A DNA stretch of 64,000 nucleotides from Gracilaria gracilis (GCA_030374805.1 JARGSG010000081.1:124001-188000), one strand, 5' to 3'; shown: positions 32,440 to 44,607, counted from the stretch's first letter. Translations and numbers: made by a program. Notes: generated by a model not told the origin, from the letters alone.

Positions 32440-33740
32440 CGCAACTCGTACACAGTGCCCTTTTTTCAACCGGGCCCATTCGAGAGACAGCCCTCGATGG
32501 TCCATGTTGCGCAATGGAGAGCTTTTTCTCGATGTCTTAGACCTGGTATCGTTCAGCGTGCCGAAGGACGTACTACGAAAGTTTCGAACCGTTCAAAAGT
32601 CTCCGAGCTCGGATTTCGACCCAAGAACTGTGACGGTAACATAGCGCTCAGAGCATACTCACAATTACCTGTCCAGTATAGGGTAGCTGATTGCAATAAA
32701 ATGCAACCTTAGGAACGCTACCCGTACAAGAGGGTGTGAGTGGAATGAAATGGCTGCTGTTCACTTCTCTCGTCGTCGCTATTTAAGTACAATTGTTTGT
32801 TCTGTGTCTCACTGTAATGCTGTTGGAGTGTCAAAGGGCAGGCAGAAGAAATGAAGACTTCATGCTGCCCAACCTGCATCGGCGAAGGAATACAGCTTGC
32901 GCCCCAAACAGAGAAACACAAACCTGTTAATCTCTGTATACGGCAAATTTGAATGGACAACTGTCCCGCTAAAAACTGAGAACCGCCTACGTGACCTTGC
33001 TAAGGCGCACGAGTGTGCTATCGGTGACCACATTGTATAAATCTGCGGTCAATTGTTCGAATTTCGTCATATAGCGTTTAACTACTGCTTGCGTATGAAC
33101 TTAGAATACCTCAAGAAGGACATGACCAAAATAACCTAGGGGGATAAGTACCCACGTGTAGAAATGCAATCAAAGGCATGGAAAATATTCTGTAAAACCG
33201 TCACTGTATGCCCAACACCCTCGACATGATGAGCTAAGCTCATTCAGGTTGCATGCAGCAACAGCTCTCTGAGCTGCCATCACCGGCATAGATTCCGGGA
33301 ACTGCTTAGCAGTCCGCTTGGAAATATTAACCGTTACGCCGAAAGAAGGAAGGATTGAAGCAGTTGGAGGCAATCATTTCCGATTTTGCAGCCGTCGGGT
33401 TTGATTTGTTTGGGGAACTGGGCGAAGCTGGGGAAGGCTTCTTGCGCCGTATCGATCAGTTGCTCAGCAGTTTAATTGGCAGCGCACCAAGTGGTGAATA
33501 TCTAAGGCTCTGCTTGTCACGCACAGTCCTGCAGTACATGGCTCCCGATCTAATGGGGGCAAAAGCCCTACACTAGCTGCAGTAGAGCCACATCAAATAC
33601 AAACATATTACTGTCGTTCGATCGTTCGTCAACCACTAATTAACCAACGGACATTGACCCCGATCTAGCGGCTCGTCTTTAGCAAGTGGCACACCCGAAG
33701 CAAACAAACGTCTCTATCTCCTCTTTCTCCCTTTGCGAAT
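32440..33740. other. Unassigned spacer
   Basis: The first ~150 bp are probably the degraded N-terminus of the partner gene. Nothing else is recognisable before recombinase copy E. Confidence 0.35.
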
Positions 33741-33744
33741 TAGC

Positions 33745-35184
33745 ATGGCGTTGTGCTTGCAAGAAAAGAAGCTCAAACGCAGTTTTCGAGAGCTCAGGGA
33801 ACTTTCGGGCGAAAATGTGGATCGGTGGGTGAAGAGATCTACGCGAGGCGATTTTGAGCAGAAGTAATGGTACGAGTATGTTCAGGACTTGCACACGGGC
33901 TACCCCAATTTCTTTACGAGTGACGATGCCAAGCTCTTGCACACTTCGAAGACGTGGAAGTACCGATTGGGGTATGAAGGGGTTTCAGTTTCGTTGCAGA
34001 ACTGTGTTGCTCTACGCAATCTACACGTCATCTTCTTCAGAGCCACGCAGAAGCATCAAATAGAAGAGGATGGTGAAGGCTTTCGACGGCTTTGCTCAAC
34101 AGTCGCTCAGTTTCTGAGATTAGCTGCGGCACGTGCGGTGTGTTCCAAAGAGGATCTTTATAAGATGGATGTTCTTTTTCATTGCGTTGCTAGGTTTGAT
34201 TTGGTCGAGCATTTCCTGAAGTTTATAATTGAATGTCGGTCTTTGAGAACTTTGGTACGTCAAGCGAGCCATTTACGGCAAATATCTCTAGCGGGTATGG
34301 AATTCATCAGGGGCGAAGCTGAAACGTCCATTTTAAGGCGTGTCTGTCAATATCTGGAAACGCTTGCCCGTGTTCAACGATCCTCAAGTAGGCATCAAAA
34401 TTGTCAGCCTTTGAAGCGAGTGCCGCTTAACACTATGAGGCGGTGCATGCATAGAGCTATTTCCATATTACAGGTGGTAATGGATTTGCATCCCTGCCAA
34501 AGTGAAGCAGCAGCCTTTACAAAACTGGACTTGCAGGTGGATGTGACATGCTGGACATCAGCATTTGTAGCGTTTTTAGTCCTTTCTACCGGAGGACAGA
34601 GCCCACTGGCAATGGCTCATATTCAGGGTTCAAGTCCCGGCGACTTTGAAGAGATCTTAAGGACAGCTGCGAGAGTTGGATTCATTTCGCTCCCAACTCT
34701 CAAAGGAATGAAAACTTTGATGACGGGGATGCCAGCAGTTACTATTCCAGTCTCATGTGCAAAGTTAATACAATTTCAAGTTTCTCTGATACTATCTGCC
34801 GTAGACTCACTGAAACAACAGGGGCCGCGACGGAAAAGTGCAATAAGACTACTTGTAAATCCGATCACTGGAGCTCCGATGGAGTCTTGGAAGGTCAGTT
34901 ACGAATTTAAGAAGTTCATGAGAAGGCTGGACACAACATACGAGAGTATTTCTTGTAGACATCTGAGAATCAGCTGCATGAATCTCTTTCGCAGTGCCTT
35001 TTGTGGTGGAAGTCTGCTGGACAATCTAAACGAGGCCCAATTTATAGACCTTATTGCCGGGCACTACAACACATACGACAGCCAAGTTAGAAAGAATCTG
35101 GGACATAGCGGCTCTGCGGAGCATGTGGCGACGGCGAACGAACTGACACGCTTTCTGTTGAAGATTTCGACAAACAAACCATGA
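33745..35184 (+). pseudogene. Tyrosine-recombinase-like protein lacking key catalytic residues (copy E)
   Basis: From ATG 33745 (MALCLQEKKLKRSFRELREL) the frame runs to TGA 35182-35184, 479 codons, with a single TAA at 33865-33867; from 33889 onward it is open for about 430 codons. It aligns throughout with the body of copy C (PNFFTSDDAKLLHTSKTWK, QFLRLAAARAVCSKEDLYK). Box I reads VLSTGGQSPLAMAHI, with Ser in place of Arg. A Lys is kept in TLKGMKTLM. Box II is ISCRHLRISCMNLF and the terminal segment NTYDSQVRKNLGHSGSAE, where Leu takes the place of the nucleophile Tyr of copies A and D. Copies C and E are diverged, so losing these residues predates their split. No partner gene follows. Confidence 0.58.
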
Positions 35185-35496
35185 GGGCGACAAAGTGGCT
35201 CGCCATCGGCAAATTAGTCAAGTTGGATGAGAATAGTACGGCAAAGTGTTTGAAATTACTGGTTGCATCGCGGTGGCCTCGTACTACGCATCATCATGAT
35301 GCGGCAGACGTGACTTCTAGCGAGATCACTGCGAGAACCCAAGGGCACGTGCCGCATGCGAGGCGAAAAGCGCCGCGCCTTGTCTACTCCAGTACACCTT
35401 ATCGTTTACATATTTTGTATCGCGATGATTTGGTTCCATCACACACATAAAGGGTATCTAACAAGGTTAAATAAGGGAAGGTTCCGTGCTCCCAAT
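35185..35496. other. Unassigned flank of copy E
   Basis: Probably the 3' part of element copy E; no gene seen. Confidence 0.3.
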
Positions 35497-35940
35497 CTAC
35501 TGTACTTCTGGCCACAATACTGCACGGATGTACAACAGCGAAATTACTGACTCTCTTCGATACCGGTCTTTCCGACGCACCACCTGCAGCAGCTCTGTCT
35601 CATCTCTTGCCGCTTCAGTGTAGTCCGTAGCTGAGTATTGAATCTTGAGGGCCACGACACGATTAACTCGAGTGCGAGAAGAGTTTCCTGGAGCAAAGCG
35701 GTTGTTATCTAGACAAAGCCAAACAGTGGAGAAGTGGCCCACACCGAGACGACAGAGTGCACAATAAGTGCCGTTTTTGAAGGTGTTACCTACTTTGACG
35801 GGGTGGTAACCGCCTTTCTTGAGGCACTCTTGCTCGGTTTGTTCACCAAGACTAGATTCAAAGTCCTCGTGGTATGGAAACTGCACTTGGGCGCCCGAAT
35901 CCAAGCGAGAACGCTCGCGTTTCTCGACGGCTGTGCCCAT
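35497..35940 (-). pseudogene. SRPK: SR-protein kinase (SRPK) N-terminal part, truncated
   Basis: From ATG 35938-35940 (MGTAVEKRERSRLD) the minus strand encodes the SRPK signature start: KKGGYHPVKVGNTFKNG, the glycine loop LGVGHFSTVWLC and the catalytic Lys in VVALKIQYSATDYTEAARDE. SRPKs phosphorylate Arg-Ser repeats of splicing factors in cytoplasm and nucleus. The kinase homology stops after ETELLQVVRRKD at about 35560; the frame closes at 35497. The sequence there (GACCGGTATCG) could contain a splice donor, but no later SRPK exon is visible before recombinase copy E, so the gene is more likely cut off by that insertion. Confidence 0.75.
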
Positions 35941-35979
35941 CTCACGCGAGAGCGCTGGGCTGTGGAAGCAGCCCCACAA

Positions 35980-36787
35980 CAGCGCCAGAACGTCCGGCCG
36001 TGTTTGGAGACATACCGCAGCAACGGCGGTGGCACGGCAGCGGGGAGAGTTACAATTGCTTCAACTTTTTACCCACCGCATCAGTGGAGTCTTAGCGCGC
36101 GGTGGTGTTTCAACGAGGAGATCCTGTGCCAACAATTTGGTTCTGGCAAACAGCCACGGGCGATTCTGGATTATACCAGCAAATTTCCCGCAGAGGGAGA
36201 ACACGTTCTTTCTGGAGCCGATCTCCATTCCGTGGAACAGATACGGTTCGACAGGTTAAATATAGATAGGCTGAATATGATACGGTATGCGTAGTTTCTA
36301 CGTCAGTGTGATAGATAGACTTGCATTCAATCACGGACGAGCAAGGAATAAGAACACCAACCAGAAGCCCGGAGCACAGAACGGACAAAACGTCTCTGCC
36401 ACCAGTTGCGTTGCTTCCAGGAAAAAAAGAAGCGGTTGAGGGCAACTCAACTTGAGAGATCGCACACGCTTACTACTAGACCTCCTGCTTTGTTAGGACA
36501 TAACCGTGCAAAGCAGGAGGTAAATACATTTGCGCACCTGCGCCCTTACAGTGAGCCTTCTGACTACACAGACACTAGATTTAGATGACTAAACGAAATG
36601 CTAACGCACAATAAAGACGACGTCGTTCCAAATCATATTTACAGCAATAGGATAAAATTACTACAACAATAAAATGCTTCTCGGCAATTTATTACATAAA
36701 CAGATACAATACTAAGTCTTTGCGTTGTTTGTCGATCTTTCAACAAACCGAAGCATTCGACCAATACCAACTACATTCCTCCTCAAC
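35980..36787. other. Upstream region of the SRPK remnant
   Basis: No gene recognised. The composition turns AT-rich from about 36590, where the transposase element begins. Confidence 0.35.
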
Positions 36788-38068
36788 ATGGACATACAAA
36801 ACCTCCTTAATCCCGAACAGGTAGACAACGCTCTGGAACTCTTGACCGAAATAGACCTCAATTACAAAACCGACCTTGACAAATAAAACACAACCAAAGA
36901 CGTAGAAAATTCTGACGATGATGGAGAATCAGGAGCACCCTACTGTGGTTCATTTTATTGTAGAGGGGGTGCTAAAACAATAATGAGCTTAACCAATTTT
37001 ACCGACAAAGAGTTTCAAAATATTTACAATTGTTTCGAGCCACACATAAGTGCATCTTGGAATATAGGACATGGCAAAAAATATGTAACGAAACCAAAAG
37101 ATATTTTATTTATGTGCTTAACGATTTTAAAAAATGGCGGACAATGGGACTTACTGGGAAGAATATTTCGAATCAATGGAAATATTTTTGAGCGAATGAA
37201 TATGAAATTTATTCACATGCTCTGTGATGGAATGTATAAGACATATGTGCAGGAGGTTTTATTGGAATGGCCGTTTTCAAGAATTGTTGATCAGAACAAA
37301 AATTTTAAATATTTCAAATTTGCGAGCTGTGCAACAGATGTAATATTCCATTAATCGAATTGCCCAAGTGGTAACATGCAGGAGGATAAAAAATATTTTA
37401 GCGGAAAACACAAACTATATGGATATAAAACAGAAGTCTATGTTTTACCTAATGGAATGGCAATTAATTTTTCTGAGCACTACCCGGGATTTAAAGCATA
37501 CAAGGAAATTTTTGTTGAAAATATATTGTTCCATAAGAAAGCGCTTAAGAAAAAGGAGGAAGGAAAAACGAAGTATGGTGATATGGGAGAATTGATTGAA
37601 GAATATGGAAATTCTTAAGCGGTTTTATTAGACGAAGGGTATCAGGGTATTACTGAAAAGCTGCGTGGTATTCATCCATCAAAATCCACAGCATGGATTT
37701 CTATCGGCGGCCAAACAAAATTGCAATCGAAAAATCGCAACAGATAGAATAATTGTTGAAAATTATTTTGGAAGAATGACTACTTTATGGAATTTATTTG
37801 GTAAGAAGTATCGCTGGTGTGAGGAGAACTACGATAACTTTTTTTCTCTTTTGCTTTGACTTTAACGAATATACATATCAAATGGATCCCTTTGAGAGCC
37901 GAAGATGGGGAGCAATATAATCAATTAATCAACAGATTGTATTTTATTGGTGAATCTCTAAGTTCTAAGCGCAAGAAAGCCTAAAGAAGCTATAGAGAGA
38001 AAAAGAGGCGTCGCCTTGGCGCCAAATTTGGGCATGTAGACGTGGACGACGAAACAGTTGAGCCGTAA
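36788..38068 (+). pseudogene. AT-rich DDE transposase (DDE_Tnp_4 / Harbinger-like), decayed
   Basis: From ATG 36788 (MDIQNLLNPEQVDNALELL) to TAA 38066 the plus strand encodes a transposase: an N-terminal region with YVTKPKDILFMCLTILKNGG, then the DDE core with FASCATDVIFH (first Asp), GKHKLYGYKTEVYVLPNGMA, VLLDEGYQGITEKLRGIHPSK (second Asp) and RIIVENYFGRMTTLWNLF (Glu), ending with a basic tail KKRRRLGAK. In-frame stops lie at 36884, near 37353 and near 37617, and there is a frame change near 37690. GC content is far below the neighbours, suggesting a foreign source. I recall similar proteins from oomycetes and microsporidia; that is from memory, not a search. Terminal inverted repeats were not identified. 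Confidence 0.7.
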
Positions 38069-38225
38069 TAGTTTCAGGGATTTTCTATCGTATTGCGTAG
38101 TTAGTTGATCTTTGCTGTGTTATTTTTTATTTGGGAATTAATTAGAGTTCTTATTGCTATCTCAGTAAACATGCTGTTTTCAACTAGTTACCTTATTCAC
38201 CCGCTGTATCAGTATTGAAACAGTA

Positions 38226-38267
38226 CAGTAAATGCGCAGAAACAAGCTTGCTTCTGCGCATTTACTG
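38226..38267. repeat. 42-bp near-perfect palindrome
   Basis: Arms CAGTAAATGCGCAGAA and TTCTGCGCATTTACTG (16 bp, perfect) enclose ACAAGCTTGC, itself nearly palindromic. It lies 160 bp beyond the transposase end. Confidence 0.9.
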
Positions 38268-38714
38268 GTTAACACCTTACAAGATCTACTGTATATGCTT
38301 ACAGACCTCCTTTTTGCGCGGCAGAGCACCTTGAACAAGATCGTCACGCGCAAATGCGCGATGCAGCCGGGTGACAAGTAAGGGTCACCGAGTGCACACG
38401 AAGCTGCGCTTGCGTGTCGCTGTGAGCCGTTCAACACGCGCATCGCCACGAAATAATTTGGGCGTTCCCCATTTCGCGAGCTTGTATTCGCTCCAACTTC
38501 AGTCGCACAGATCCGATGGACGAAAAGGCGCCCCCTACCATCTTCGGTTACACGGATGAGTCATCATCCAAAAACCCCCATTTGCACTACATGCCACTCA
38601 ATTTTTTTTATTTCAATGTCACTATCTTCTTTGACTAATTCTTGCCATCGTGGAACAAAAAAATCCGCCCACTTCTGCCTCAATGTGGTTTTATTGAACA
38701 GAGCCGTTTTCACT

Positions 38715-38798
38715 GTAAACTAGGTAGTCATGGCCACCAATTGGAACGTGTGGACACTATGGCCCGTTCCAATTGGTGGCCATGACTACCTAGTTTAC
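38715..38798. repeat. 84-bp hairpin element, left copy
   Basis: Perfect 34-bp arms (38715-38748 and 38765-38798; GTAAACTAGGTAGTCATGGC at the outer left) around a 16-bp loop (TGTGGACACTATGGCC). A second copy lies at 44541-44607. Confidence 0.95.
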
Positions 38799-39049
38799 AC
38801 CGTCCCTGGCAAACATGTTCGAAGAACAATACTTTGCGTATAGACATTCCCTATCACTATTGAAAAGCAATGGCTACCATTAAAAACCTCAGCCGCAGCA
38901 AAACCCGTTGGGAAAATTCTGCGCTTCTAAGGAAAAGGTATAGCATCGCAAAAGATATCCCCTAGATTAGTAACTGTAGTATATAAGCACAAAAACACAA
39001 ACAAGACAAGAAACAAAAGTGCAGTAAGGTCAGTACAGAATGAAAAACA

Positions 39050-42000
39050 CCTTAAAACATAAGACCGCAAAGGAGTCTTAATTTTTCTGTCAAGTCAAAG
39101 CGCACGGCCTTTGTGAGAATGTCTGCAGGTTGGACGTCTGTCCTTATTTCTTCAACATTCACAATCCTAAACTTCACCAGCTCTTTCACATGATGAAATT
39201 TCAGAGCAATGTGCTTATTCCTTTCAAAAGTTTTAGGATTACCTGCAATTGACAGCGCTGTAGAACTGTCAGTGAATATAGGAATAGGGTACATTCTAGG
39301 CTCTTGTTCTTCGAGAACCTCATCGTTGCGTAGTTCCCGGAAGAGTCTTCTCATCCATGTCAAGACTTTCCCGCAATACGATAGTGCAATATATTCGGCT
39401 TCTCCGGATGACAGAGCAATGAGCGTTTGCTTTTTCGTCGTCCACATAATCGGTGCTTCGTTCACCTTGATCAATAAGCCTGTTGTAGACTTTCTAGTCT
39501 CACGACATCCAGCCCAGTCTGCATCACAGTATGCTTCCATTGGTGCTGATATGTTTGTTGGAAAGAACAAGCACAGTTCTTTTGTACCCTTCAAGTACCG
39601 CAGTACTCTCTTTGCAAGTCCGATATGCCTCATGCAGGGATCGTAAACTTGCCTTGCCAGCATCGAAGCTGCGAACACTATGTCGGGCCTGGATGATACG
39701 GCCAAGTACATCATATGCCCTACCATCTTACGGTAGCGGGCGTGAAGCGCGGGCGAGAGTTCCAACTCATCATCGCCGCGTCCAGTTAAGTCGCAGGGAG
39801 AAGGCAGTGGGGTTCGTGCCGAGTTGGAGTTTAACATTCCATACTCCTTCAGGATTTTATCCACATACCTAGTTTGACGGACCTTTATGCCATTCCTGTC
39901 TCTTTCGATGTCCAGTCCTACAAAGGACTTCGCTTCACCCAGAAACTTTACTTGAAAACGTTTCCGCATCTCTTCCTTGAAATCATTCAGAAGAGAACGA
40001 GAGTTTGATAACATGAGAATGTCATCAACGACCACCACTAGGTTCAGCGAGCCGCCTGTGGATTTGTAAATGTAGAGACGGCTGTCCGTGCTTGATTGTT
40101 TGAACCCGTGGCGCAGTAGTTCGTCGTGGAGCAGAGATCACCAGATCTGTCCGGCTTGTCGTGCTCCGTAGATTGACTTTTTGAGCAAGCAGACTTTTCC
40201 GGGGACGTACGAAGATCCAGAAGAGTTTTGCGGTTGCTCCATTAGCAAAGGCTCGTCCAGATCTCCGTACAAGTATGCGTTGCTGATATCCATTGTCTCC
40301 AGTATAAGTCCTTGAGCGGCTGCCTTTGCGATGGTGAGACGAATAGTCTCAAGGCGTGCTACTGGTGCGTAGATATTGTCTGGGTCAAGGTCCAAGTAAG
40401 GGCGCTGCTTGTCGCCCCGGATTACGCAACGCGCTTTAGCGAGGGTCTTAGGAGTATCAGCGCTTACGTGCTTAACCAGAGAAGTCCATAGGAAAGGAAG
40501 TGGTTTCATTCCATTCCTCTTGGCGACCAATTCCCATGTTCCCCTGTTCACAAGCGCGTTGAACTTCCGGTCAATTGCTTGAGCCCATTCGGGGATGTTC
40601 CGAGCCTCTTCGAAACTTATGTGGGCTTTTCCGGGGTCTCCGAGATCTTGAGAGCGGGAGCGAGCGACCATACAGTGGGCCAGGGATGCGTCCATATGTT
40701 CTTCGTCCTCTTCTCTCATATCTCGTTCGGCTTCTATGCGTCGTAGAGAGGAGAAGTCGATGAGTTCGTTTAGTGAAGGTAGAGACTCTTTTGTCACCTT
40801 AAAGTCCCTGTCTCGACACTTAATCACTTTCCGTAAAGATGGAACGTATATCTTTAGTAAAGTGCGGAGGCTCTGCATGCCGACAAAGTGACCTGGGAGT
40901 GCGCGAGGAAGTAACTTCTTGTTCGCTACAGTTTCCGACTTGTAGATGAATGCGTGTCCAGGTTGGCCGAACTTGAGGATGTTCGTAAAGTCGGGCTTAC
41001 GCCCAAACCAGAGGGTGTACAGTATCTTCATGTCTATACGGGAGTTCGGCAGCCTGTTCCTCAGGATGTTTGCGTGTGAGATGGCTTCTTCCCAGAGTTG
41101 TAGCGGAAGCTGGGAAGCTTGTAGAAAGGTTCGTGCCATCTTCCACCAGTCCTGAATGATCTTCTCTGCAACACCATTAGACTGATGGGCATACGGTGGG
41201 GCGTATTCGAGAATCATTCCGCTTTCCATTGCGTAGGTGACGAAGTCGTCCGATCTGTTCTCACCCGCCCCGTCAAGGCGAACGCGGTACATTCGGTTGG
41301 GGGGTATTTCGTTTTCCGCGCGAGCCTTGTACCATCGGACAGACTGAAAGAACTGGGACTTCTTGTCCATGAAGTAGACCGAACAGACCCTTGTGTTATC
41401 GTCGATGAGTACCTGAATGTAGGTAGATCCTTGTAGTGAGGGAGGATTGATGGGGCCCGTAAGATCGGTGTGGGTGAGTTCTAATGGATGAGGAGCCACT
41501 GACGTCGTATGGTAGAGTGGGGCACGTTTGCTCCCTGCGTGGATGCAGGGCGTGCAGTGAACGTTATTCACTTCCGTGGAGGAGAGTCTTGGAACCCCTT
41601 CGCATTGATTCACGCATGCGAGAAGTCTTTCTCGTCCCGGATGTCCCAGTTTATCATGCCAATCTTTGGCTGTGTTACCGGGAGCCAGGATGGATCCATG
41701 TGCTCGAGGAGGTGGTGTTGGACTTGGTAGAGGGTAGAGTCCGTCCTTCGAAGTAGATGTGTGGATGATTTGCCCCGTAGTTGGATCCTTGATAAGGAAC
41801 TTCGTTTCTTCGCCGCTCGAGAATTCAACACGGGCATGTTGTGAAAGGACAGAGAGAGAAACGAGGTTAGAATCGAAAGAAGGCGTGTGTTTTGCCGGTA
41901 GAATAACACCTTCTCCAATTGGTAGTCTGATAGTGCCATGCCCAATTATTTCTGAGGATCGGTCGCACGTTCGAACGGTTTGGCGTCGTGTTGAATGGTA

Positions 42001-43100
42001 TTCCCAGAAAGAGTTTCTCTCCTTGAAGAAAACATGTGTGGCGCCGGAGTCCAACCATGTGGGAACTTCATCGCTTTGGGAAACGCTCGAGTGCGCTATG
42101 GCAATGAAGCCGCGTGGTGATCCATCCTCGTGATCGGCATTATTGCGCTGGTTTCGTCTATGATTGTTGCGATTACTGTGGGCTGGCTCGTGTGTGCTGT
42201 CCCACTCCTTGTGTCGTTTGCTGTTGTTTCGACCACGAGATTGTTCTTTGGAACGACCACTTTTGCGGTTAGTGGGATTGTTTCTATCTCTCGTTCGTTT
42301 GCGAGACCAGCATTCGGAACGTATATGGCCAATTCGTCCGCAGTTCCAACATTCAAGGCCTTTTGAGGCCTTTCGTGGGGGCTGCCTCTGGCGACCCGAG
42401 CTTGACTTCTGTGCCGCAGGATACGGGTGCTTGCTGTTATTCTTTGAATCCGTTGGCTTTGATTTCAGGCTAGAGACGCGGTGGTTTCGTCGGTCCATCT
42501 CGGAACGGACGAGTGAAACAACTTGATCGTACTCCATGTTGTTCGCGTCAGCCAGTAGAGTAATAGCCATCAATGAGTCGGGCAGCGTCCACAGTAGTGT
42601 AGCTGTACGTTAGCGGTCGGTTAGTGGATCGCCGAGACGAGCGAGCTCCAGGAAAGTGGTTTCAAGTTCCAGTAAATGTTGTTGTATTTCGTCACCGTCC
42701 TTAAATTCTAACGTGGTCAGCTTCTGCCTTAGGTTCATCTTGGATTGTTTGTTGTCCTTTTTGTAAGTAGACTCCAACTTAGACCAGACTTCCAAGGCCG
42801 AGCAATGTTCTCGTTCCAGTAACTCGGATACGGCGACGATGGGTTGCGTACCGAGGTTTTGCACGATGGCAGATCGTGCCTTTCGGTCGGCGTCGTCCCA
42901 CCGTCTTCGAGCTTGTGCAGTGCCTTCGTCTGGTCGCGGCTCGGTGAGGACGAAGAGCGATTGCAGGGAATGCATGAGGTCCCGGACGTAGATTCGCCAA
43001 GTGTAATAATCAGCATTTCCTTTGAGCCGTGGAATGCGCTTCGACTCGTGCTCTCTGTCGGCTTCCATCGCGGAGTGATCTCAAACGCGGGAGCGGACAG
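39050..43100 (-). mobile_element. Ty1/Copia retrotransposon fossil
   Basis: On the minus strand in order: Gag (about 42610-43070, ending in the UBN2-like TTLEFKDGDEIQQHLLELE), a CCHC knuckle (CWNCGRIGHIRSEC), protease (WLDSGATHVFF), integrase zinc finger and core (DWHDKLGHPGRERLL, HTDLTGPINPPSL, GAGENRSDDF), reverse transcriptase (LDPDNIYAPVARLETIR; MVVVDDILMLSNS) and RNase H (LSSGEAEYIALSYCG) ending at 39052. Integrase before RT defines Ty1/Copia. No matching LTR pair is visible at the ends. The coding part is nearly full length and broken at about two to three places, so it is younger than the other retroelement fossils here. Confidence 0.9.
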
Positions 43101-43109
43101 GCAAATGTA

Positions 43110-43770
43110 GTGTATGTTCTTCCCCAGTCCCCTACTGGCAGAGGGATACTTCTTACTCACAGTCACTGGCAGGGGGTGCTAGCCCCGTACTCCTAAAGGT
43201 CAGACCTCTGACTCCGGGTAAACTCTCTCCCGGTGAGGCACGCTTTACTTCGGCCTGTCAAGTTCTGCGTGCGTCAGAACGAGATGCGTGTTGCAACTGC
43301 GAGACGTCCAGAGGAGGTTACTAACAGGGAGATATGTTTTCACCAGTACACCCTCTCTAGTCTCTTGCGTTGTACGAGCGCGGCGATCTACTCCGTTATG
43401 CTTCAGGTTCGCGGGCAGCCCGGGCCGAACGACGAGGCACCCCGTCCTCGTGGGCAGACAGAGCACCCCCCAGCAGAGCCGGTTATACGGAGTGATATCA
43501 AATCCCACAACTTGGTACAAGCCCCCAGTCGATTCCCTACCGGTACTCGGCTTGCGAGCTGCCAACTCGACTAAAGTGCCAACTTCCTCAACGAGGGAGG
43601 CAACAGAGGCTCTTAATCAACAGGCGCAACTTCCCGCCCGTCGAAAACAAGACAACACGCAGCTTCCCGTGTGTCAGCGAGACTTCAAAGCTCAACCTGT
43701 AGTTCTGGACCAGGGAGGTAATCCGGTGCCTTGCGCGCCAACACACCACGCCGCGTAGACAATGTGGGCT
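43110..43770. other. Region upstream of the Copia Gag
   Basis: It probably includes the leader and any remaining 5' LTR of the Copia fossil, but no repeat of it is found at the other end. No host gene seen. Confidence 0.35.
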
Positions 43771-44400
43771 CTAAACGTTGCGCCAGGGCGGCCGAAAGAG
43801 GCGTGGCGGCGCAGGCCAAGGGAGACAAGACGGCGCTACCAGAGGTAGGCGAGGCGACGCGGCCTGTGGGGACGAGGCGGCGTGGTCGGTGGGGGTAGGC
43901 GAAGCGGCGCGGCCGGTGGGTGCAGTCGAGGCGGCGCGGCTTAAGGGTGACGAGGCGGCGCGGCTGAGGAAGGGAGATGGCGCGGCCGAGAAAGAGAGGC
44001 AGCGCGGCCAAGGGCGCAAGGCGGCGCGGCCGGGGGCGCAAGGCGGCGTGGCCGAGGGGGAGAGGCGGCGCGGCCAAGGTCGCAGAGCGGCGCGGCCAAG
44101 GGCGCAAGGCGGCGCGGCCGGGGGCGCAAGGCGGCGTGGCCGAGGAATGGAGGCGGCGCGGCCAAGTGCGAGAGGCGGAGCGGCCGGAGGGGGAGAGGCG
44201 GCGCTGCCGAGGGCGCAAGGCGGTGCAGCCAAGGTCGAGAGGTGGCGCGGCCGAGGGCGGAAGGCGGCGCAGCCAAGGGGGAGAGGCGGCGCGGCCAAGA
44301 ACGCGAGGCGGCGCCGCCAGAGGAGTACGCAAGGCAGCGCGGTGAGGGGGGGTAAGGTGGCGCGGTCGAAGGTGCGAGGCGGCGCCGTCGAGGGAGAGGG
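43770..44400. repeat. GC-rich minisatellite, about 19-21-bp units
   Basis: Units such as GGCGGCGCGGCCAAGGGCGC recur about 30 times, many spaced 21 bp apart. Because many units are multiples of three, both strands show long open frames (GRGGAAK and PRRLAPSA repeats) that should not be read as genes. Confidence 0.9.
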
Positions 44401-44540
44401 GAAGCGGTGGTCTTCCGGCTATCAGCGTCGCCACCGGTCGGTCGGAGGGAACGTTGTCGCGAATGCTACCATGTAACAAATGCGCCCCTCCCCTCTCCAG
44501 GTGTGGTGGCTTGCGGCCGTCGGCCGCTGTCCTTTTATCC

Positions 44541-44607
44541 GGCCACCAGTTGGAACGTGTGGACACTGTGGCCCGTTCCAATTGGTGGCCATGACTACCT
44601 AGTTTAC
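44541..44607. repeat. Hairpin element, right copy (left arm shortened)
   Basis: Same loop and right arm as 38715-38798 with few differences; the left arm keeps only 17 bp (GGCCACCAGTTGGAACG). Confidence 0.92.

Noticed and set aside
31220-35184. Pairing of recombinase copy E with the partner gene at 31.2-32.4 kb
   Set aside because: They would be divergent, whereas copies A and C are convergent; copy D fits better although gamma-CA-like sequence lies between.
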